Shown one piece after another: positions 44,626 to 54,205 of a stretch of 64,000 nucleotides of DNA. The position numbers and the translations under genes were made by a program. Every line of letters starts with the position of its first letter. Within the stretch, counting starts at the first letter, position 1. The notes below the pieces were generated by a model. The model searched no databases. It was not told the DNA's origin and worked only from the letters and a program-made list of their open reading frames with translations. Origin of the DNA: Microbacterium esteraromaticum (lineage in GTDB: Bacteria > Actinomycetota > Actinomycetes > Actinomycetales > Microbacteriaceae); NCBI RefSeq assembly GCF_014084045.1, contig NZ_CP043732.1:310001-374000 (forward strand), written 5' to 3'.

Positions 44626-44763
44626 ATGGACCTGTCGACCATCGCGCTGACCGCGTATGTCCTGGTGTGGCCCGTGATCGTGGCGGGAACGCTCACGGTC
44701 ATCGTGCGCGCCTTCGTCGCAGAAGCGAGGAAGGCCAAGGCGGAGGGCCGATCGATCATCTGA
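44626..44763 (+). CDS. Small putative transporter subunit (45 residues)
   Basis: A single-span membrane peptide ('TIALTAYVLVWPVIVAGTLT'), ending in a basic tail 'ARKAKAEGRSII'. It has a near-perfect AAGGAGGAG ribosome site and sits 14 bases after the symporter stop. Actinobacteria often pair SSS or NSS-type transporters with such small MetS-like subunits, which may be needed for stability or activity. A strong terminator follows. Confidence 0.85.
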   Translation: MDLSTIALTAYVLVWPVIVAGTLTVIVRAFVAEARKAKAEGRSII

Positions 44764-44785
44764 TCGTCGCACCCTGACACGATGA

Positions 44786-44814
44786 AGGGCCCGGGATGAA
44801 TCATCCCGGGCCCT
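44786..44814 (+). terminator. Terminator of the symporter operon
   Basis: A near-perfect palindrome of 29 bases (44786-44799 with 44801-44814), 22 bases after the small subunit stop. It lies directly before the convergent tRNA-Thr and may serve both. Confidence 0.8.
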
Positions 44815-44819
44815 GACTG

Positions 44820-44891
44820 AGCCACCTGTCAGGATCGAACTGACGGCCTTCCCATTACGAGTGGGATGCTCTACCACTGAGCTAAGGTGGC
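44820..44891 (-). tRNA. tRNA-Thr (anticodon CGU)
   Basis: Acceptor GCCACCT pairs with AGGTGGC. The D arm reads AGCTCAGTGGTAGAGC, the anticodon loop CTCGTAA gives anticodon CGT, and the T arm has AGTTCGATCC. CCA is not encoded. TAGGAT (complement of 44921-44926) is a likely -10 about 30 bases upstream. Confidence 0.96.
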
Positions 44892-44973
44892 GTGCGCAGC
44901 GGACTGCGGCACAAGCAATGATCCTACTACGACGATCGAGCGTGCGCGAAACCGACGGGGTCACGGCGAGCGG

Positions 44974-46515
44974 TCACTCGCATCGCAGCCCGTCCTGCGG
45001 CACCGTACCGCTGATGAGGAAGTCCTCGACGGCCGCATCGACGCAGCTGCTGCCCTTGTTGTAACCGGTGTGCCCTTCGCCGACGCGGGTGACGAGCACT
45101 CCGTTCTCCAGCTGCTCGGCGAGCGATTCGGACCACGCATAGGGGGTCGCGGGGTCGTTGGTCGTGCCGACGACGACGATGGGGCCCGAACCGGACGCGG
45201 TGATCGGCTCACGCACCCCGACGGGCTCGTACGGCCACACCTCGCAGGGGTCGGGACCCTGCCAGTACGGCGCGAACGTGGGCGCGAGCTTCTCGATCCT
45301 GGCCATCGCGGCCTCCTCGGCAGCGGGGTCGTCCTCCACGGGATAGTCCATGCAGTTGTATGCCCGGAAGGCCTCCGAGGAGTTGTCGGCGTAGCCGCCG
45401 TCCGGCTCGCGTCCGTTGTAGCTGTCGGCCAGCGCGAACAGCCCGGACGGGTCGCCCTGCAGAAGTGCGGTCAGTCCCTGCGAGAGGAACGACCAGCTCT
45501 GCTCGCTGTACATCGCGGTGATCACGCCGGTGATCATCGTGTCGACCGTGAGCATGCGTCCGTCGCCGTTCTCTATCGGAGTGCGGGCGACGGTGGCGAG
45601 CAGCGCCTGGAAGTCGGCGGTGGCCTCGTCGACCGAGCCGTTGAACGGACAGTCGGCGCCCGCGACGCAATCGGAGAGGTAGGCGCGCAGCGCCGACTCG
45701 AAGCCGATGGCCTGAGTGGTTCCCACATCGAGCCCGGGAACGGCCGGGTCGATCGCTCCGTCGAGCACCAGCCGCTGTGCGCGCTCGGGGAAAAGCTTCG
45801 CGTAGGTGGCGCCGAGGAACGTGCCGTACGAATAGCCCAGGTAGTTGAGCGTCTTGTCGCCGAGCACCGCCCGGATCAGATCCATGTCGTGCGCCGAGTT
45901 CACGGTCGTGATGTGCGGCAGCAGTCCGTCGCTGTTCTCGTCGCAGGCGTCGGCGTACTCCTGATTGCGCGCGGTGATCTCGTCCTCCCACTCCGGAGTG
46001 CCGCGGGGCGCGTCGAGCACACCGTAGTTGTACTCGTCCAGCTGCTCGGCGCCGAGGCATGAGACGGCGCTCGATCGGCCGACTCCGCGGGGATCGAAGC
46101 CGATCACGTCGAAGCGCTCGATCAGGTCGGGGCCGACAGCGTACTCGAGGCTCTCGGCGACGAAGTCGTAACCGCTCGAGCCTGGTCCGCCGGGGTTGAT
46201 CAGCAGCGAGCCCTGGAACTCACCTGTCGCCTGGTGCCGAACGATCTCGAGCGTCAGGTCGCCCGAGGTGAGGTCGTCCCAGTCGCGCGGGGCGGTGATC
46301 TCGGCGCAGTCGAAACGGGTGCCGCATGCCTCCCAGGTGATCCTCTGCGAGTAGTACGGCAGCAGCTCGTCCGACACCCCAGATGTGTCCGGGTCGCGGG
46401 TGATCGAGCTGGGTGCGTCGGGGATCTGCGAGTAGAGGCAGCCTGAGAGTGCGACGGATGCCACGACGAGGCCCGCCAAGACGGTCACCGCCCGGCGCAG
46501 GGATCGGAGGTTCAC
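44974..46515 (-). CDS. Secreted alpha/beta-hydrolase lipoprotein, tripeptidyl aminopeptidase-like
   Basis: A 513-residue exported enzyme of the SlpD/SlpE-type family found in actinobacteria. The lipobox 'LSGC' is at about residue 26. The oxyanion region is 'LLINPGGPGSSGYDF', the nucleophile elbow 'NYLGYSYGTFLGATYAKLFP', the acid Asp lies in 'VVVGTTNDPATPYAWSESLA' and the catalytic His in 'VGEGHTGYNKGSSCVDAAVE'. Several Cys suggest disulfides. Likely removes N-terminal di- or tripeptides outside the cell. The GTG overlaps the holB stop (GTGA). Confidence 0.9.
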   Translation of the reverse strand: MNLRSLRRAVTVLAGLVVASVALSGCLYSQIPDAPSSITRDPDTSGVSDELLPYYSQRITWEACGTRFDCAEITAPRDWDDLTSGDLTLEIVRHQATGEFQGSLLINPGGPGSSGYDFVAESLEYAVGPDLIERFDVIGFDPRGVGRSSAVSCLGAEQLDEYNYGVLDAPRGTPEWEDEITARNQEYADACDENSDGLLPHITTVNSAHDMDLIRAVLGDKTLNYLGYSYGTFLGATYAKLFPERAQRLVLDGAIDPAVPGLDVGTTQAIGFESALRAYLSDCVAGADCPFNGSVDEATADFQALLATVARTPIENGDGRMLTVDTMITGVITAMYSEQSWSFLSQGLTALLQGDPSGLFALADSYNGREPDGGYADNSSEAFRAYNCMDYPVEDDPAAEEAAMARIEKLAPTFAPYWQGPDPCEVWPYEPVGVREPITASGSGPIVVVGTTNDPATPYAWSESLAEQLENGVLVTRVGEGHTGYNKGSSCVDAAVEDFLISGTVPQDGLRCE

Positions 46516-47669
46516 GGGGTCCTTCCGCTGGAGACGGTCACAAGAAGGCTCTCGACGGCGAGCAGAGGAGCGACATTGCGCTCCAGGGATTCACGGGTCT
46601 CGGCAACCGCATCCAGCACGACGATCGTGCGCTCGACCGGCCACGCTTCGGCGATCCGGTCGAGCTCATCGCGAAGCTCCCGATTGATCAGCTCGTCGCC
46701 GCGGCCGAACTGCAGCATGACGACGTCACGGTACAGCGACTGCAAGTCGGTGAGCACCCGGTCGATGCCGTCGCGCAGGCTGCGGGTCGCTCGTTTGCGC
46801 TGGTCGTCTTCGAGGGCGCTGATCTGCGTGCGCAGAGCCGGCGGCACGGCCTGCCCCTCGGCGATCCCGACGGTACGAAGCAGGGCCGAGCGCTCGGCGG
46901 CATCGCGCTCGGCGGTCAGCGACTTCGCGTCGTCGGTCGCCGCCTGGATGATCCGCCCCGCCACCTCGACGGCCGTGCTGACGCCGCGCACCCCGAGTAC
47001 CGCGCGCAGCGTCTCGTCGCGCCTGCGGCGTGCGTCGTCGTCGGTCGCCAGCCGCTGCGCCATGCCGATGTGACGCTGCGCATGGCGCGCCGCCTGCTCG
47101 GCGACAGCCGAGTCGACACCCGTGCGAGCGGCGATCAGCCTGGCGACGTCGTCGACATCGGGCTCGCGCAGGCGCAGGGCGCGGACGCGCGAGCGGATCG
47201 TGGGCAGCAGGTCGGCTTCGCTCGGTGCACAGAGCACCCAGACGGTCTTCTCGGGCGGCTCCTCGAGAGCCTTGAGCAGCACGTTCGAGGTGCGCTCGAC
47301 CATCCGATCGGCGTCTTCGACGACGATCACCCGGTAGCGGCCAGCGGACGGAGCGAAGTACGAGCGCTCGACCAGTGCGCGGGCTTCGGCGATCGTGATG
47401 ATCACCTTGTCTGTGCGCAGCGCCGTGACATCCGGATGCGTGCGGGCGAGCACCTGCCGCATCGTGGACTCGTCGTCAGGGCTGTCCGCGATCAGGGCGG
47501 CTGCGAACGCGTAGGCGAGAGTCGACCGGCCCGATCCGGGAGGGCCGGTGATCAGCCAGGCATGCGAGAGCGACGCAGGGTCGGCCGCAGCCTGGCGCAG
47601 GGTGTCGACCGCGACGTCCTGCCCCCAGACGTCCGTCCACGGGAACGGAGCGGTCGCGAGGGCTGTCAT
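46512..47669 (-). CDS. holB: DNA polymerase III subunit delta'
   Basis: A 385-residue clamp-loader subunit. The AAA+ domain has a Walker A-like 'LITGPPGSGRSTLAYAFA', with an Arg in place of the usual Lys, as expected for a delta' subunit that does not hydrolyse ATP. 'VIVVEDADRMVERTSNVLLK' and 'WVLCAPSEADLLPTIRSR' are typical sensor and arginine-finger regions. It follows tmk by 49 bases. TAGGCT lies seven bases before the ATG and GGAGAG overlaps the spacer. The order topA, tmk, holB, peptidase resembles the mycobacterial topA-holB region. Confidence 0.93.
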   Translation of the reverse strand: MTALATAPFPWTDVWGQDVAVDTLRQAAADPASLSHAWLITGPPGSGRSTLAYAFAAALIADSPDDESTMRQVLARTHPDVTALRTDKVIITIAEARALVERSYFAPSAGRYRVIVVEDADRMVERTSNVLLKALEEPPEKTVWVLCAPSEADLLPTIRSRVRALRLREPDVDDVARLIAARTGVDSAVAEQAARHAQRHIGMAQRLATDDDARRRRDETLRAVLGVRGVSTAVEVAGRIIQAATDDAKSLTAERDAAERSALLRTVGIAEGQAVPPALRTQISALEDDQRKRATRSLRDGIDRVLTDLQSLYRDVVMLQFGRGDELINRELRDELDRIAEAWPVERTIVVLDAVAETRESLERNVAPLLAVESLLVTVSSGRTP

Positions 47670-47718
47670 GCTCTCCAGCCTAACCGCGGGGCCGACATCG
47701 GCAGGCGTCGCCGACGGC

Positions 47719-48348
47719 TCAGACGAGCACCGACATCCGCGCCCTGATGAGCACCGCGATGTCGTCGGGGTCCAGTGACGCGTCGACGACCAGGAACCGC
47801 TGCGGCTCTGCCGCCGCGAGGGCGAGATAGGCCGCACGCACGCGGGCGTGGAACTCCTCCTTCTCTGCCTCGAGACGGTCGTACGGCTTGTCGTCGGCGT
47901 CCAGTCGTCGTCGCGCGGTGGACGGGTCGAGGTCGAGCAGCACCGTGAGGTCGGGCAGTGCGCCCTCCGTGGCCCACAGCGACAGGTCGCGCACCTCCGT
48001 GGCGTCGAGCACGCGACCGGCGCCCTGGTAGGCGACCGACGAGTCGAGGTAGCGGTCCTGGATGACGACCTCCCCGCGCGCCAGAGCCGGGCGCACGACC
48101 GTGGCCACGTGGTGCGCCCGATCTGCCGCGTAGAGCAGCGCCTCCGCGCGCGGCGCGATGTCGCCGCGGTGATGCAGGACGATGTCGCGGATCAGCGTGC
48201 CGACCTCGGATCCGCCCGGCTCGCGCGTGTGCAGCACGGTTCGGCCGCGCTGCTGCATCCACTCGGCCAGCAGGCCGGCCTGCGTGGTCTTGCCGGAGCC
48301 GTCACCGCCCTCGAGGGTGATCCACAGTCCGGATCGCTCCGAGGTCAC
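47719..48348 (-). CDS. tmk: Thymidylate kinase
   Basis: A 209-residue dTMP kinase for dTTP supply. The P-loop is '[20 protein letters not shown]', the DR motif lies in '[20 protein letters not shown]', and the 'REPGGSEVG' loop binds dTMP. '[17 protein letters not shown]' is the lid region. Its GTG start overlaps the topA stop (GTGA). Clustering with topA and holB couples nucleotide supply and replication genes. Confidence 0.96.
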   Translation of the reverse strand: MTSERSGLWITLEGGDGSGKTTQAGLLAEWMQQRGRTVLHTREPGGSEVGTLIRDIVLHHRGDIAPRAEALLYAADRAHHVATVVRPALARGEVVIQDRYLDSSVAYQGAGRVLDATEVRDLSLWATEGALPDLTVLLDLDPSTARRRLDADDKPYDRLEAEKEEFHARVRAAYLALAAAEPQRFLVVDASLDPDDIAVLIRARMSVLV

Positions 48349-51176
48349 GAGCCTGCCTTCGCGCGAGCGGCGTCGGCCTTCGCGATCGCGTTCGCCTTGC
48401 GTGTGGCCGCGGCCTTCTTCGCCGCCTCTGAGCGCGCGGCGGCCTTGTCGGCGTCGGTCTTGGCCGTCGCCTTCTTGGCGGTCGCCTTCTTGGCGGTCGC
48501 CTTCTTGGCCGTTGCCTTCTTCGCACCGCGCTTGGGGGCCGGGCCCTTGGCACGCTTGTCTGCGAGCATCTGCGCGGCGATCTCGAAGGTGATGTCGTCG
48601 GGTGTCTGGCCGCGCGGGATCGTCACGTTGGTCTCGCCGTCGGTGACATACGCTCCGAACCGGCCGTCGCGGATGCGGATCGGCTTGCCGCTGACGGGGT
48701 CGGCGTCGAACTCCTTGAGGGCGCTGGATGCCTTGCGCGCACCGTACTTCGGCTGCGCGTACAGCTCGAGCGCCTGCTCGAGGGTCACGTCGAAGATCTG
48801 CGATTCGCTCTCGAGCGAGCGCGAGTCGGCTCCCTTCTTCAGGTACGGGCCGAAGCGGCCGTTCTGCGCCGTGATCTCCTCGCCGGTGGCCGGGTCGGCG
48901 CCGACCACTCGCGGCAGGCTGAGCAGCTGCAGTGCGGTGCCGAGGTCGATGGTGTCGACCGACATCGAGCGGAACAGCGACGCGGTGCGCGGCTTTGGCG
49001 CCGCCTCCTTCTTCGCGCCTCGCTTCGGCTTGGGCTTCTCGACGACCTCGCCGGTGGCCTCGTCCACGGCGTCGTCGTCGGAGACGGGATCGTTCTCCTG
49101 CACGTACGGCCCGAAGCGTCCGTCCTTGACGACGATGATCTTGCCGTTCTCGGGGTTCTCTCCCAGGACGCGGTCGCCCGCGACGGGCGCGTCGATCAGC
49201 TCGCGCGCCTTGTCGGCGGTGAGCTCGTCTGGCGCGAGGTCCTCGGGAACGTTCACGATGCGCGGCTTCGCCTCGGGGTTGGCCGGATCGATGATCTCGA
49301 GATAGGGGCCGTACTTGCCGAAGCGCAGGGTGGCGTCGTCGGTGATGCGCGTCGAGTTCAGGGCGCGCGCGTCGATCTCGCCCAGATTGTCGACGACCTG
49401 GCGCAGGCCGACCTGCTTCTCGGAGCCGTAGTAGAACGACTTCAGCCACTCGACGCGGTTCTGCTCGCCTCGGGCGATCGCATCGAGGTCGTCCTCGAGG
49501 GCGGCTGTGAAGTCGTAGTCGATGAGATCGGCGAAATGCTGCTCGAGCAGCCGCACGACGCTGAAGGCCAGCCAGGTCGGCACGAGCGCCTGCCCGCGCT
49601 TGGTCGCGTAGCCGCGGTCGATGACGGTTCCGATGATGCTGGCGAACGTCGACGGGCGGCCGATGCCGTGCTCTTCGAGCGCCTTCACGAGCGATGCCTC
49701 GGTGTAGCGAGGCTTCGGAGTGGTGCGGTGCCCCTTCGCGACGGACTCGCCGACCGCCAGCTCGTCGCCGACGGCGACGGCGGGCAGCGACTGATCCGCC
49801 GAGCTGTCCTGCGCGTTGCGCTTCTCGTCGCGCCCTTCCTCGTACGCCTCGAGGAAGCCCTTGAAGGTGTAGACGGTTCCGGATGCCGTGAACTCGACCC
49901 GCTTGGCGCCTGCGATCGTCTCGAGGGTGACCGTGGTGGTCTCGTACTTGGCATCCGACATCTGGCTGGCGACGGTGCGCTTCCAGATCAGGTCGTAGAG
50001 GCGCTGCTCTTCGCGATCGAGGCCGGAGGCGACGGACGCCGGAGTGCGGAACGTCTCGCCAGAGGGGCGGATCGCCTCGTGCGCCTCCTGCGCGTTCTTG
50101 CTCTTCGACTTGTACACGCGCGGCTTCAGCGGCACGGCCGAGTCGCCGTAGAGGGCGACGGCCTGGCTGCGGGCAGCCTGGATCGCCTGCGTGCTCAGCG
50201 CGACCGAGTCGGTGCGCATATAGGTGATGTACCCCTTCTCGTAGAGCCGCTGGGCGACGCTCATCGCCTGCTTGGCGCTCATCGAGAGCTTGCGACCGGC
50301 CTCCTGCTGCAGCGTGGAGGTCGTGAATGGGGCGTAGGGGCTGCGAGTGCCTGGCTTCGCCTCGACCTTGGTGACGGTGGCGGAGCCTGCGGCGTCGACC
50401 GCGCTGGCGAGCGCCTCTGCGTCGGACTCGGAGAGCACGACGACGGCCTTCTTGAGCTTTCCGGTGTCGTCGAAGTCGGTTCCGCGCGCGAGCTGTCCGC
50501 CGTCGACGCGCACGAGGCGCACCCCGAACGCGGAGCCGGACGACGACGCCTGCGCCTCGACGTCCCAGTACTCGGCCGAGACGAACGCCATGCGCTCGCG
50601 CTCGCGCTCGACGACCATGCGCGTCGCCGCCGACTGCACGCGGCCGGCCGACAGCCCGGATTTCACCTTGTACCAGAGCACGGGCGAGACGTCCCAGCCG
50701 TAGAGGCGGTCGAGGATGCGGCGGGTCTCCTGCGCATCGACGAGCGCGAGATCGAGCTCGCGGGTGTTGCCGACCGCGGCCTGGATGGCGTCCTTGGTGA
50801 TCTCATGGAAGACCATCCGCTTGACGGGCACCTTGGGCTTGAGTGTCTCGAGCAGGTGCCATGCGATGGCTTCGCCCTCGCGGTCCTCATCTGTTGCGAG
50901 CAGGACCTCGTCGGCGCTCTTGAGCGCGCGGCGGAGCTCAGCGACCGTCTTCGTCTTCCGATCGGACACCACGTAGTAGGGGTCGAAGTCGTTCTCGACG
51001 TCGATGGAGTACTTGCCGTACGCCTTCTTGTCGTCGGCGGGGATGTCCTTCTTATCGGCGAGGTCGCGGATGTGACCGACCGAGCTGAGCACCTGGTACC
51101 CGTCGCCGAGATATCCCTGGATCGACCGCATCTTCGTCGGGGACTCGACGATGACGAGCTTCTTGCCTTCTGCCAA
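48345..51176 (-). CDS. topA: DNA topoisomerase I
   Basis: A 943-residue type IA topoisomerase that relaxes negative supercoils. The Toprim domain begins '[20 protein letters not shown]' and has '[16 protein letters not shown]'. The active-site Tyr is in '[17 protein letters not shown]'. Several TopA C-terminal repeat domains follow ('[20 protein letters not shown]' and similar), then a long Lys/Ala-rich tail with four repeats of KKATA, as in actinobacterial TopA. The TTG start has AAAGGA at seven bases; the open frame extends 25 codons further without family match. Confidence 0.95.
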   Translation of the reverse strand: MAEGKKLVIVESPTKMRSIQGYLGDGYQVLSSVGHIRDLADKKDIPADDKKAYGKYSIDVENDFDPYYVVSDRKTKTVAELRRALKSADEVLLATDEDREGEAIAWHLLETLKPKVPVKRMVFHEITKDAIQAAVGNTRELDLALVDAQETRRILDRLYGWDVSPVLWYKVKSGLSAGRVQSAATRMVVERERERMAFVSAEYWDVEAQASSSGSAFGVRLVRVDGGQLARGTDFDDTGKLKKAVVVLSESDAEALASAVDAAGSATVTKVEAKPGTRSPYAPFTTSTLQQEAGRKLSMSAKQAMSVAQRLYEKGYITYMRTDSVALSTQAIQAARSQAVALYGDSAVPLKPRVYKSKSKNAQEAHEAIRPSGETFRTPASVASGLDREEQRLYDLIWKRTVASQMSDAKYETTTVTLETIAGAKRVEFTASGTVYTFKGFLEAYEEGRDEKRNAQDSSADQSLPAVAVGDELAVGESVAKGHRTTPKPRYTEASLVKALEEHGIGRPSTFASIIGTVIDRGYATKRGQALVPTWLAFSVVRLLEQHFADLIDYDFTAALEDDLDAIARGEQNRVEWLKSFYYGSEKQVGLRQVVDNLGEIDARALNSTRITDDATLRFGKYGPYLEIIDPANPEAKPRIVNVPEDLAPDELTADKARELIDAPVAGDRVLGENPENGKIIVVKDGRFGPYVQENDPVSDDDAVDEATGEVVEKPKPKRGAKKEAAPKPRTASLFRSMSVDTIDLGTALQLLSLPRVVGADPATGEEITAQNGRFGPYLKKGADSRSLESESQIFDVTLEQALELYAQPKYGARKASSALKEFDADPVSGKPIRIRDGRFGAYVTDGETNVTIPRGQTPDDITFEIAAQMLADKRAKGPAPKRGAKKATAKKATAKKATAKKATAKTDADKAAARSEAAKKAAATRKANAIAKADAARAKAGS

Positions 51177-51290
51177 GGGGCGTCCTTTCTTCGAAGCACA
51201 CCATACACACCGCGATCCCGGCGTGCGCCGAGAGATCCTCCGACGAATCATCAGCGAAGACGCGTGGGCGGTGCGAGGGGCGTCGCGCGT

Positions 51291-51617
51291 CTAGGTGTTC
51301 GGGGGTCCCGCTCGGGCACGGGCGACGGCGACCAGTCCAGAGTACGCGGATCTGACCTCGACCGTCGCCGTGAGGCCGTCGACGGTGCATGAGACGAGCG
51401 CGGATCCGGATGCCGCGGCGACCCGGGCGGCGAGTTCGCAGGCGCCCTCTCCGCTGGATACGGCGCCGGATGTGACGTCGGCTGCGGCGAGTGCTGCGGC
51501 GTCGGCCGCTCCGGCGGCGCGCTGAGCGGTGACGGCGGCTCCTCCCACGGCCGCCAGCCCGAGCGAGAGGCCGGCGGCGACGGCCACCACGCCCGCGGCG
51601 AGCGCGGTTCCGCTCAT
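51291..51617 (-). CDS. Tad-locus TadE-like small protein (Rv3654c type)
   Basis: A 108-residue protein with one N-terminal membrane helix ('LAAGVVAVAAGLSLGLAAVG') followed by a small extracellular domain with two Cys. This matches the 'helicase/secretion neighbourhood TadE-like' proteins that close actinobacterial Tad loci. It is the last gene of the pilus operon, reading toward topA. The ATG is preceded by GGGAGGGG. Role in assembly or as a minor pilin is inferred. Confidence 0.82.
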   Translation of the reverse strand: MSGTALAAGVVAVAAGLSLGLAAVGGAAVTAQRAAGAADAAALAAADVTSGAVSSGEGACELAARVAAASGSALVSCTVDGLTATVEVRSAYSGLVAVARARAGPPNT

Positions 51618-51654
51618 CCGCCCCTCCCGTTTCCGATCGCAAGCGCCGCCGCCA

Positions 51655-52028
51655 TCACAGCCCTCCGGCCAGCGCGCAGCTCGATGCGCTGAGCGGCACC
51701 GTGATCAGCCGACCGATGCGCATGTCGAGCGAGGCCGTCACGCACACCAGGTCTCCTTCTGTCCGGGATGCCGATGATGCCCCGCGCACGGCATCCGCGA
51801 CCGAGCCCGCGGCCCTGGCCGCGCTCTCGCCCCTGCCCAGAAGACGGGCTGCGTCCGCCGCGGCATCCTGCAGCGAGACCTGCGTCGCCGCCGCAGCGAG
51901 CGCGCCGATGCCGAATGCGACCGCGACGAGCGCGGCCGGCAGCGCGACCGCCAGCTCGGCGGCGACCGAACCGCGGTCGTCGCCGAGCAGGCGTCCCGTC
52001 CGGGACCTCCTCCCGAGAGTCGGAGCAT
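51655..52028 (-). CDS. TadE-family pseudopilin, with an apparent frameshift near its start
   Basis: The TadE-type helix 'GSVAAELAVALPAALVAVAF' and the downstream domain ending 'TVPLSASSCALAGGL' are encoded here. The ATG at 52028 overlaps the previous stop (TGATG), but it lies in a different frame from the TadE part. The span is 374 bases, one short of a whole number of codons. The switch probably lies in the G-rich stretch around 51985-52000. In the TadE frame no ATG, GTG or TTG precedes the helix. The possibilities are a one-base deletion, a sequence error, a -1 shift or an unusual start. Confidence 0.7.
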
Positions 52029-52240
52029 CAGGCCACCGTCAGCGCCCGTCGAACGAGGTCGGTGAGGATGCCCCTCACCTCATCGGAGCGCATGATCACG
52101 ACCAGAAGCCCCGCGAAGGCGACAGCCGCCATGGTCGTGATCGCGTACTCGGCGGTGGCGGCCCCGGTCTCGTCGGTGAAGAGCTCGGCGGCGCGGCGTC
52201 TCGTGAGCTCGGGCAGGGGCCCGGTTGCGGTATCGGTCAT
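52028..52240 (-). CDS. DUF4244 protein, Flp-pilin-like
   Basis: A 70-residue protein with a basic N-terminal segment ('LPELTRRRAAELFTDETGAA'), a Flp-like 'TAEYAITTMAAVAFAGLLVV' helix beginning, and a short C-terminal tail. DUF4244 members sit in actinobacterial Tad loci and probably are the major pilin or a relative. The ATG follows AAAGGAAC. The stop overlaps the ATG of the tadE frame (TGATG). Confidence 0.85.
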   Translation of the reverse strand: MTDTATGPLPELTRRRAAELFTDETGAATAEYAITTMAAVAFAGLLVVIMRSDEVRGILTDLVRRALTVA

Positions 52241-52288
52241 GATGATGTTCCTTTTCTTTCTCGGTGGGGACGACGGTCGCCCCCGACG

Positions 52289-52330
52289 TTCAGATGGGCA
52301 GCGGAGTGGTTCAGATGGGCAGCGGAGTGG
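52289..52330 (-). repeat. Tandem 21-bp duplication at the tadB/C stop
   Basis: The 21-bp unit 52289-52309 is repeated exactly at 52310-52330. The functional stop of the TadB/C frame (52311-52313) lies in the second unit; the first unit is a non-coding copy. Confidence 0.85.
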
Positions 52331-53207
52331 TTGCCAGCACGCTGAGCATGAGCGGCGCGACGCCGAGCAGGAGGAAGGCGGGCAGCGTGCAGACACCGAG
52401 GGGCAGCAGCAGCGTCGACGACAGCCGGGCAGCTCGCACCCGCCCCTGCACCCGTGACTCGTGGCGCTGCTGCGCCGCCGACGCCCGCAGCAGCTCGCCG
52501 GCGGGAACACCGGCCGAGCGCGAGAGCTCGAGCACGGCGTCGGTGCTGCTGCGAGCATCCGGCAGGGCCGCAGGGCTGTGCTCGACGAGGCGCAGCGCAC
52601 GAGGGATCCCCACCCCTCCGGCAAGGGCCACGGCCACCAGCTCGGCATGCATTCCGGGCGTTGCGGCGTCTGGCTGTGCTGCTCGCACCATGCGCGCGGT
52701 CCACCAGCGTGCGAGCAGCACGAGACCGACGCCCAGCACGACGCAGACGATCCCGATCGGATTTCCCGTCAGTACTCCGACGATGTCGAAACCGAGCGCG
52801 AAGCCGAGCAGCAGACCGGCCAACGGCAGCCACAGCAGCAGCCGGGCCGTGCCGGTCGGCTCGGCCAGCGCGATGCGCACGTCATCGGCTGCGGACGCGG
52901 CATCCTGCAGGGATTCGGCCAGCGTTCGCAGCACCTCGGCCAGCGGCGCCCCGACGGTCGTCGCGATCTCCCACGCCGCCGCGACATCCGACCATGCGCC
53001 GCCCTCGGCTTCGATCGCGCCGGTCGGCTCCGACCCGCCGTCCATCCGCGCCACGATCCTGACCGCTGCCGGGTCTCCGGTGTCGGCGAGGTGGCGCCAC
53101 GCGGTGAGGGGCCTCGCCCCGGCCTGCAGCAGCACCGCGAGGGTGCGCACCGCCGCTGCCGCCCGCTGCGGATCCGGAGGATCGATCGACCGTCTCCGAA
53201 GGCTCAC
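52311..53207 (-). CDS. Type II/IV secretion F-domain protein (TadB/TadC-like)
   Basis: A 298-residue inner-membrane platform protein for the pilus. It has a GspF-like helical domain ('TLAVLLQAGARPLTAWRHLA' and 'EIATTVGAPLAEVLRTLAES'), then two membrane helices around 'LLLWLPLAGLLLGFALGF' and the next segment. A second helical half and a C-terminal helix ('LLLPLGVCTLPAFLLLGVAP') follow. Only one such gene is present, where mycobacteria have two (TadB and TadC). The GTG overlaps the tadA stop (GTGA). Confidence 0.85.
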   Translation of the reverse strand: MSLRRRSIDPPDPQRAAAAVRTLAVLLQAGARPLTAWRHLADTGDPAAVRIVARMDGGSEPTGAIEAEGGAWSDVAAAWEIATTVGAPLAEVLRTLAESLQDAASAADDVRIALAEPTGTARLLLWLPLAGLLLGFALGFDIVGVLTGNPIGIVCVVLGVGLVLLARWWTARMVRAAQPDAATPGMHAELVAVALAGGVGIPRALRLVEHSPAALPDARSSTDAVLELSRSAGVPAGELLRASAAQQRHESRVQGRVRAARLSSTLLLPLGVCTLPAFLLLGVAPLMLSVLATTPLPI

Positions 53208-54205
53208 CACGGCAGCACCTCCTCCATCGCTAGCCGGTCGCCTGCGAGCACGAACCGGCCCGCACGCGCGATGCGGCGTCTGCCGTCCCTGCCCCGCTCC
53301 AGATGGAGCACGATCGTGAAGGCGCTGACCACCTGGCGGGCCAGGGCCGTGGCATCCATTCCGGCGAGCGCGCCGAGCGCCTCCATCCGCGCCGGCACGT
53401 CGGCGATGCCGCTGGCGTGCAGCGTGCCCGCGCCGCCGTCGTGCCCCGTGTTCAGGGCGGTCAGCAGCTCGCGCACCTCTTCTCCCCTGCACTCGCCGAC
53501 CACCAGTCGATCGGGCCGCATCCGCAGCGATTCCCGCACGAGCATCGCGAGCGTGATGCTTCCGGCTCCCTCGAGGTTCGCCTGGCGAGCCTCGAGGGAG
53601 ACATGGTGCGGATGGCGCGGGCGCAGCTCCGCGACGTCTTCGATGGTCACGATCCGCTCGTGATCGCCGACCTCCGAGAGCAGCGCAGAGAGCAGGGTGG
53701 TCTTGCCCGTTCCGGTGCCACCTGTGATCAGTACGTTCGCCCGTTCGCGCACCAGACGCTCGAGCCACGCTTGCTGGGCTTCGTCGAACGTTCCCGTCGC
53801 GGCGAGTGCCGCGAGGTCGGCGCCGAGCACGCGCGGCACCCGGACCGACAGCGCGGTGCCGGTCACCGAGACGGGCGCGAGGACCGCGTGCACCCGGATG
53901 CCCGAGTCGAGCCGCACGTCGACGCAGGGCGACTGGTCGTCAAGGTGGCGTCCGCCGGCGGCGACCAGGGCGACGGCGAGGTCGCGCACCTCGCGCTCGG
54001 ACGCCCGCCAGCCGGCGATGCGCTCTGCGCCGTCGCCGCGATCGACGAAGAGCCCGTCGGCGCCGTTGACGAAGATGTCGGTGACCATGCGGTCGCGCAC
54101 GTGCTCGGCGAGCGCGCCGAAGGCGACGTCGACGTCCGCGAAGGCCGGATCGCCGACTTCGGGCGCATCGCCGTGGCGCGGCCGGAAGACGAAGGGTTCG
54201 GACAT
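53204..54205 (-). CDS. tadA: Tad pilus assembly ATPase TadA/CpaF
   Basis: A 333-residue hexameric secretion ATPase that powers pilus assembly. Walker A is 'VLITGGTGTGKTTLLSALL', the Asp box 'VTIEDVAELRP', Walker B 'RPDRLVVGECRGEEVRELL', and the His box 'NTGHDGGAGTLHASG'. The N-terminal domain is shorter than in classical CpaF. The ATG is six bases after TAGCGT, so it is probably leaderless. First gene of the locus; no septum-site regulator precedes it. Confidence 0.95.
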   Translation of the reverse strand: MSEPFVFRPRHGDAPEVGDPAFADVDVAFGALAEHVRDRMVTDIFVNGADGLFVDRGDGAERIAGWRASEREVRDLAVALVAAGGRHLDDQSPCVDVRLDSGIRVHAVLAPVSVTGTALSVRVPRVLGADLAALAATGTFDEAQQAWLERLVRERANVLITGGTGTGKTTLLSALLSEVGDHERIVTIEDVAELRPRHPHHVSLEARQANLEGAGSITLAMLVRESLRMRPDRLVVGECRGEEVRELLTALNTGHDGGAGTLHASGIADVPARMEALGALAGMDATALARQVVSAFTIVLHLERGRDGRRRIARAGRFVLAGDRLAMEEVLPW

